Origin: Zarea fungicola
Lineage: Eukaryota > Ascomycota > Sordariomycetes > Hypocreales > Cordycipitaceae
Reading direction: 5' to 3'
DNA length: 64,000 nucleotides
Assembly (NCBI GenBank): GCA_900169235.1
Contig: FWCC01000207.1
Coordinates: 1 to 64,000 of the forward strand
The stretch's first letter is position 1, and each line of letters begins with the position of its first letter. The notes beneath the pieces are model-generated. The model ran no database searches, had not been told where the DNA came from, and saw nothing but the letters and a program-made list of their open reading frames with translations. Below are positions 58,138 to 64,000 of the stretch, piece by piece. Position numbers and translations under genes: made by a program.

Positions 58138-59853
58138 ATGCTTCCTTCGGTTCCGGATGAGTTCGATTTTATTGTTGTCGGTGCAGGGCCCTCAGGATGT
58201 GCCCTGGCTACAAGCCTTGCAGAGTGCTCCGGAGATGTCAAAATTCTGCTTATTGAAGCAGGGGACAGTAATCAAGACGAGAATCTGCGCATCGACGCAA
58301 ACAAGTATGTACAACACAGAAACCAAGCACAGTCATGGGGCTATACCAGCGCGCCGGAGCCCGGCCTAGATGACCGGGAGCTAGACCTAGCTCGCGGAAA
58401 AGGCTTAGGTGGCAGCAGCGCGGTCAATTTTACAGTATGGACGGAAGGCCCGCGGGGAGATATGGACCGCATGCTCAAGTTTACTGGCGATGAGTCTTGG
58501 AAGTGGGAGAACGTTAAGGAGAGATACCGAAAACTTACTACTTTTAACCAAGATATCCATGCTGAGTATGAGCCATACATTAAACCGAACTCTGCCTATA
58601 TCGGAACAACAGGATCACTGCGCATTGGGTATCCAGCGGGATATGACTCAGAGATAACTGGTCTCATTGACGTTTTTACGGCCAATGGCGTTGCTCTGCG
58701 CAGAGACGCGAATAGTGATGACGGCGATCCCCTCGGAATGGCCATCTACCCAGTGACGTCGCACAGAGGTAGACGAAGCACATCTGCCGATCTATTACAC
58801 AATGCCTCAGAGAGTCTAACAGTTGTGACCAACTACACCATTCATCGAGTTTTATTTGACGGAAGTGTGGCCAAGGGTATAACTACCAATAACGGCCGAA
58901 CATTCACGGCAAAGAAAGAAATTATTCTCTCATGTGGTTCAATGGATACCCCGAAAATTCTAATGCATTCCGGCATTGGTCCAGCTGACCAACTTGCAAA
59001 GTTTGGTATTCCAGTTGTACATTCAAATCAACACGTTGGTCAAAATTTCCAGGACCATATCGCTGTGGCACTTCGCTGGCAGCGGTCAGAGCATACGTCT
59101 TCAAAGCCAGCGTATTTCCAACATAAGGCAGCACAGGAGGCTGCTCTTAGAGAATGGCAACAATCGGGAACAGGTCCACTGGCATCTATCGGTTGTACAA
59201 TCGCTCTAGGATTTTTTAAAAGCGATGCCGCGCTTTCTAGTGAAGAGTTTGCAGCACTTGCTTTTGAAGAGCAGCGGCATATCCAGTCACCTACTATCCC
59301 AGTTTACGAGGTCGTCTTAGGCGCAACTGCGCCAGACTACTACTTGGATCCAGAGAATGCACCAGCGATTGCAACAGGATTTATCATCCTGCATAACCTT
59401 CAAAGTCGCGGCAGCCTTACACTCCAGTCAGCAGATCCAGGTGTTCCCTTGCAATTTAGCACAGGCTATCTGAGTCATGCGTTTGACCGGCGGTTAGCGA
59501 TTGAGAGCATGAGAGAAGTTCTACATTTGACGCAATCAAAAGCGTTTCAAAAGGACCACGTTCGAACTCTAGATGAACCAGAGAGCACCAGCGAAGAAGA
59601 TATTCTCAAGTTTTGGCGTAAGAATGCAGGCACGAGTTGGCACATGAGTAGCACTTGCAGCATGGGTAGCGACAAAGATGGTATCCAAGGGGGGGTTGTC
59701 GACCGAGACTTTCAAGTCTACGGCGTTCAGCAGCTACGTGTTGTGGATAATAGCATTCTGCCTTTCGTACCCTCAGCACACCTTCAGGCACACGCTTATC
59801 AAATCGGACAGATTGCGGCGGAGAAAATAAAGAGCAAATACAATTTAGATTAG
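58138..59853 (+). CDS. GMC-family FAD oxidoreductase
   Basis: Single-exon gene of 571 residues from the chosen ATG; the frame extends upstream to 57943, but that part is unlike the family and contains a TATA box. The FAD fold is FIVVGAGPSGCALA with ILLIEAG. Signatures are GKGLGGSSAVNF and CGSMDTPKILMHSGIGP. The catalytic His is in GTSWHMSSTCSMG, and the second active-site position is in SAHLQAHAYQIG. No signal peptide is seen. It oxidises an alcohol or similar group; the substrate is unknown. It is followed on the same strand by a Zn2Cys6 regulator and an NmrA-like reductase, so a small pathway locus is possible. Confidence 0.92.
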   Translation: MLPSVPDEFDFIVVGAGPSGCALATSLAECSGDVKILLIEAGDSNQDENLRIDANKYVQHRNQAQSWGYTSAPEPGLDDRELDLARGKGLGGSSAVNFTVWTEGPRGDMDRMLKFTGDESWKWENVKERYRKLTTFNQDIHAEYEPYIKPNSAYIGTTGSLRIGYPAGYDSEITGLIDVFTANGVALRRDANSDDGDPLGMAIYPVTSHRGRRSTSADLLHNASESLTVVTNYTIHRVLFDGSVAKGITTNNGRTFTAKKEIILSCGSMDTPKILMHSGIGPADQLAKFGIPVVHSNQHVGQNFQDHIAVALRWQRSEHTSSKPAYFQHKAAQEAALREWQQSGTGPLASIGCTIALGFFKSDAALSSEEFAALAFEEQRHIQSPTIPVYEVVLGATAPDYYLDPENAPAIATGFIILHNLQSRGSLTLQSADPGVPLQFSTGYLSHAFDRRLAIESMREVLHLTQSKAFQKDHVRTLDEPESTSEEDILKFWRKNAGTSWHMSSTCSMGSDKDGIQGGVVDRDFQVYGVQQLRVVDNSILPFVPSAHLQAHAYQIGQIAAEKIKSKYNLD

Positions 59854-60535
59854 GCTCACTAGCTAGTGCACATAGTGTCTTAGTACTGAAATATAGACCG
59901 TTCGAACTTGGGCAATTTAATGCTTCCCAGGCCCTATAGCAAACTCATTCGAGACAAGGTTCAAGCAATACTGCTAACGGCAACTTTTGAGCACAGTGTG
60001 ATCCATGTCGGGGTTGTTTGACTAGTATACGGGTGGAAGTGATGGATAGCAAGAGTGTCTTTTCAAAGCAAATTATAGGTGTGAATAAAGACCGTATTAA
60101 CCACTAGGGAGGAGAATTTGCCAAGCCAACCCAGCTCACTCAAACCATCTGAGTCGTGGAAGTGAGACACACGGACCATGGCGGATGTCTGAGGCCCGCC
60201 ACCCTGAAAACGAGGCTTGAGAAAGTGGAATGTTGGCAGATGACAGAAGAGGTCGCCTCTGCCCCGAAAAGTGGGATGAGCGAGTAACGCTCTTCTATGG
60301 CAAGCCGTGGATCTGGTGACGGTTCCATACTCCGGAAAAAGGGGCCCTCGCACTGTGCAGTCAACCTTGCACAATGCTCGGACCGTTATGCCATGTTCAG
60401 TTAGCGGATTTGCTGATAGAGACTCTGACCAACAGAAAATGTGAAGCCTCATGACCAGTCACCAAACACACAGCCCGGAGCAAAAAGACCGAATAATTTG
60501 AGCGAATAAGTCACTACCCAACCTGAAGTCAAGGC
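59854..60535. other. Intergenic
   Basis: The 682 bases between the GMC gene and the Zn2Cys6 regulator. No other gene seen. Confidence 0.5.
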
Positions 60536-62132
60536 ATGGTCGGAATTCCTGGGAAAACTAAGGGCTGCATCGTCTGCAAGCGGCGGAAAGTAAAAGTTCG
60601 CAAAGTCGGCTGCAAGACCAAAACCGGGTAACTAGCTGACCAGCCTAGTGTGACCTGGCGAAACCATTTTGTCTCCGATGCGACAAGGCTGGAATAAAAT
60701 GTCAAGGTTACAAAAATACGCCGACCATCTGGATCAACCGCACCCTTGAGCAGCCTGAAGTTACTGCGCGCTCCATCCTCGTCGCCTCTCCACGGCCTCT
60801 GCGAAACCCGAGCTTGCAACGGCTCTGTCTTCTTAACCAACTAAAGACAGAGTGCGCTTTGCCCACCCATGACCCTCTACAATTCAGGTCCCATGCTCTG
60901 CAGCTACTTCGTGGCACTTATCTACCAGCAAAGCCAGCAGATGGTTCCCACCCCACGCCTGTGTCGTGGCTAGAAGCTGTGGGTGGCATGAGAGCGCCAT
61001 GTGACGCCTTGGATTCTTCGTTGCTTGCATTCTGCACTATTCAAGTTCGTCTGGCTGGTGAAGACTCCATTACATATGACGACACAGTCCAAGCGTACAA
61101 TCATGCTCTAGGAAATCTTATTGGGAATATAGATTATGGAAAAGCGACCTGCGATGAAATGCTCTGTTCCATTGTTCTAGTTTCCACTTGCGAGGTAAGA
61201 CTGAACGTTGAACAGTCCCAAAATATGTTGTCTCATGCTCGCATAGATATTCATTTTCAAGAAAGATCAAAGCTTGAGCTTTCATGCTCATGGCATTTCT
61301 GAAATACTCCGGCATCGTGATGTTCTGCAACCAAGCCCTTATTGGAATAATCTTGTGATGAGGCTATGTATACTTTGTGTACGTATATTCCACGTCATGT
61401 CTCGTTGTATGAAACTACTAACCACAGTAGATGGTCCACGCATTGTCGCAGTCGCGGGCGCTTGCCCTCGCTCCTGAGCAGTGGCGTGTGCTACTCGGAC
61501 CAGCTACGGCCGATTCATGGAATTATCTCCTCAAAATTGCTGTTGAGGTTCCTGCTCTATTGGAGGCAACTGAATTGGTTGTCAAGAGAGGCTATCAAGA
61601 CACCACGATAACCCAGCATAGAGATGCACTTGTTCGCAAGTTCCACGAGCTGGAGTGCTGGCGAGCTCAGAAGCCAGTGCCATACTGGGTCGTTCCAGCT
61701 AGGCTAGAGAACCCGGCTGATGACAACTATGATGACAAGTTATTTCCTTTTGCGCTACATTTCTACTCTATCACAGCAGCAGTCCAATGGATGTTCTGCT
61801 CCGGCCTGATGCTGCAATGCTTGGATGCTGCATTAAACTTAGATACTCTTGCTACCACAGCCCATGCACCTGCTCTACCTGATAGCACATTGTCGCTCAA
61901 AGAGACTGCGGATAAGCTAGCCCGTCAATTATGCCAGTGCTTTGAATATTGTCATAGCCCGGAGAACGGAACGTTTGCGGCACAGGCCACCTACAGTGCA
62001 CAAGTGGCGGTGCAAAGCTACTTCCGGCATCGCGGACATCCCCGGGAAATTGAATGGAGTAAAGGTATTGGCGCCATGAGGGAGGCTTTGAATTTTCGAT
62101 TTGAACTAGTGGTATTGGGAACGGACGAGTGA
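60536..62132 (+). CDS. Zn2Cys6 transcription factor
   Basis: Four exons: 60536-60595, 60649-61194, 61262-61378 and 61431-62132, all GT..AG and in frame, giving 474 residues. The first exon ends inside the zinc cluster. After splicing it reads GCIVCKRRKVK joined to CDLAKPFCLRCDKAGIKC, a complete C-x2-C-x6-C-x6-C-x2-C-x6-C cluster from residue 11. An N-terminal cluster followed by a DUF3468-like C-terminal region (FHAHGISEILRHRD) is a common layout in fungal regulators. Without the intron the cluster looks broken, so a simple ORF search misses it. Its position between two oxidoreductase genes on the same strand suggests local regulation, which is inference. Confidence 0.85.
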
Positions 62133-62961
62133 TGCTTGCAAGTTGACCATGCGAACGATCTCGCAAATGGGCGATCACTAGGAAATCTAGCTTGCAAGAA
62201 CCAGTTTTTATATTCATAGAATGCATCCGTCCGTCAAAACAAGAGTTTTAAGTATACCAGTCTATAGTATTTACTGTGTATTTGGGCAAATTTGCATCTA
62301 GCACACTGCCGTACTTGTGTCACTCGCTTTCCACTTAATGCTTCACTGCCAAGGCTGTTGACTCTCGGCCCTTCTGGGCACATTCTACAAAAAAAGAATC
62401 GCAGAATGATATAAAATACACCAGACTCATATGGGCTGTAGCTTCAATAAGGGGGCCAGCCGCTTGATACTGCAGGCTGACCTGTTTGTAACAATCGCTG
62501 CTCTGTACCCAGTAGGTTCCAGTCGTGCGGCTTGTTTTCTGACAATAGAGAGGCGAACAATTGTATCTGGTGGCTACAGGGAGCGGAACATAGCGGGAGC
62601 CTTGCGGAAGACGTGCGGACACAGATCTAAAATAGTTTATTTCCATGAGCCCTGGGCCAGCAGTCGTCCGAAATTCAAGTAGAGGTTGGCCCACTCACTA
62701 TTTCATCATTACAGCACTCAGTATAGTTTCAAATGGATTTCTCAGCAGCTGGTATTGTTAATTTGTCTTGATTGCCGGATTTGACCGGCCCATGAAGACG
62801 GCATAGGCGTATGAAATGAAGTATTTAACGGTTGACAGTCCCCGGATTCTGGTTCAGGTCGTTCCCATCACCATCACTACAACATCAGCAAAACATCTTG
62901 AACATTAGAATACCTGAGGCCACAATCCCTTGGAACTCAACTCGGGAAGATATATTTCGCA
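62133..62961. other. Intergenic
   Basis: The 829 bases before the NmrA-like gene, including its promoter and leader. No other gene seen. Confidence 0.5.
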
Positions 62962-63864
62962 ATGTCTTCTATTACAAACGTCGCAATTGCTGGTGCAAGC
63001 GGTAGCTTGGGCTCAATTGTGTTTCAGAAGCTTGTCTCGTCCGGAAAATTCAAGGTTAAAGTCCTTCGGCGCACCGGCTCTGAAGCCACCTACCCGGCTG
63101 GTACTGATGTTTCTGACGTTGATTTTGAGTCTCTTGTGTCCCTGACCAATGCCCTTCAGGGTCAAGATGCCGTTGTTGCAAACCTCAGCCCAACCTCGCT
63201 TGGCCTTCAGCAACTGCTCATCGACGCCTCAGTCAACTCCAAAGTCAAGAGATTCATCCCTTCTGAGTTTGGCAGCAATCTTGACCTTCCTGTGAATCAA
63301 GCTCTACCTATTTACGCAGAAAAGGTCCGGATTGCGGAATACCTTGCGGGAAAATCCGAGTCTACGCCACTGACGTACACAAAGATCTACAATGGCCCAT
63401 TCCTAGACTGGTGTGTGGATAATAACTTCCTCTTGGAATACAAGGGCCGCAAACCGAGAATTTTCAATGGTGGCAATGTTGTTTTTAGCAGCACCACATT
63501 GAGTTCGGCTGCAGACGGTGTGGTGGGGGTGTTAAGTCACCCAGAGGAGACGGAGAACAGATCTGTTTTTTTGGAAGACTTCAAACTTACCCAAAATGAG
63601 CTTCTAGCCGCTGTGAAGAAGGCCGTCCCGGAAAACGAATGGATGGTTCAGGATTATACAGTTGCAGAGGCAACTGCCGCGGCCAATGAAAGGCTAGCTA
63701 AAGGTCTCCTAGATATGGAGACGTTTGCTCCATATCTGTATCAATCGATCATGGGTACGGAGAACGGCGGCAATTTCGAAAAGAATGACAATGCACTACT
63801 GGGAATTGTCAGTCCATCGAAGGATGTCTATGTTCAAGAGTTGTACAACAACGTACTTAAATAG
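62962..63864 (+). CDS. NmrA-like / isoflavone-reductase-like NAD(P)-dependent reductase
   Basis: Single-exon gene of 300 residues, the usual size of atypical short-chain dehydrogenases of the isoflavone reductase group. The cofactor motif is VAIAGASGSLGSIV at residues about 7-20. KRFIPSEFGSNLD and AEKVRIAEYLAGK are typical; the Lys of the latter matches the catalytic Lys region of the plant enzymes. TYTKIYNGPFLDW and DFKLTQNELLAAVKKAV follow. Substrates in fungi are mostly unknown; some members are redox-sensing regulators and others act in secondary metabolism. Context with the GMC gene and regulator favours an enzyme, as inference. Confidence 0.92.
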   Translation: MSSITNVAIAGASGSLGSIVFQKLVSSGKFKVKVLRRTGSEATYPAGTDVSDVDFESLVSLTNALQGQDAVVANLSPTSLGLQQLLIDASVNSKVKRFIPSEFGSNLDLPVNQALPIYAEKVRIAEYLAGKSESTPLTYTKIYNGPFLDWCVDNNFLLEYKGRKPRIFNGGNVVFSSTTLSSAADGVVGVLSHPEETENRSVFLEDFKLTQNELLAAVKKAVPENEWMVQDYTVAEATAAANERLAKGLLDMETFAPYLYQSIMGTENGGNFEKNDNALLGIVSPSKDVYVQELYNNVLK

Positions 63865-64000
63865 TCCTGAGAACGGATATGTGGTCTTTTTAAAGCCAAG
63901 CTTTAAATTCATATTGGAACTTGTTTGCCCAAATACTCATAGTTTCTGGAAGTTTTGGGAAACTGTTTTCAACATGTATCTAGCCTCAGGCAATCCGCTA

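Overview
This window is nuclear DNA from a filamentous ascomycete, most likely a sordariomycete (Hypocreales-like). The support is short GT..AG introns of about 45-75 bases, an alpha-1,3-glucan synthase, Zn2Cys6 regulators, a NACHT-ankyrin NLR, a vWA-Hint protein and a pogo/Fot1-type transposon whose damage looks like repeat-induced point mutation (RIP). No rRNA, tRNA or CRISPR feature was found. Most genes are split, and exon joins given here were derived by reading frame, splice sites and family conservation.

Layout. 1-6.3 kb: a GMC oxidoreductase and a four-exon DUF3468 (tachykinin-family) regulator. 6.77-8.63 kb: a complete Fot1/pogo element with perfect 43-bp inverted repeats, TA duplications and a transposase frame full of stops. 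9.3-11.0 kb: a five-exon catalase with one in-frame nonsense codon. 12.5-16.4 kb: a NACHT-ankyrin NLR with one unexplained frame change. 17.0-17.4 kb: an 85-residue secreted protein with 11-residue repeats. 18.3-25.6 kb: a nine-exon alpha-1,3-glucan synthase. 27.2-27.5 kb: a secreted defensin-like peptide precursor. 28.0-29.8 kb: a decayed M20 carboxypeptidase. 32.2-38.4 kb: a GC-rich block with a vWA-Hint protein, a thiolase and a coiled-coil protein. 39.7-50.1 kb: a small membrane protein, a DUF1772-like protein, an SDR, a frameshifted Zn2Cys6 regulator and the front end of a P450. 52.0-53.3 kb: a Fluffy-like Zn2Cys6 regulator. 55.2-55.7 kb: a small cysteine-containing secreted protein. 58.1-63.9 kb: a GMC oxidoreductase, a Zn2Cys6 regulator and an NmrA-like reductase, all on the plus strand.

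How it fits together. The glucan synthase and three small secreted proteins concern the cell surface and outside world; the NLR is of the kind used in fungal non-self recognition. Two stretches resemble secondary-metabolism loci: 41-50 kb (partly decayed) and 58-64 kb (intact). Broken genes are frequent (transposase, catalase, M20 peptidase, P450, one regulator), so this reads as accessory, partly RIP-affected sequence around a more conserved GC-rich block at 32-38 kb.
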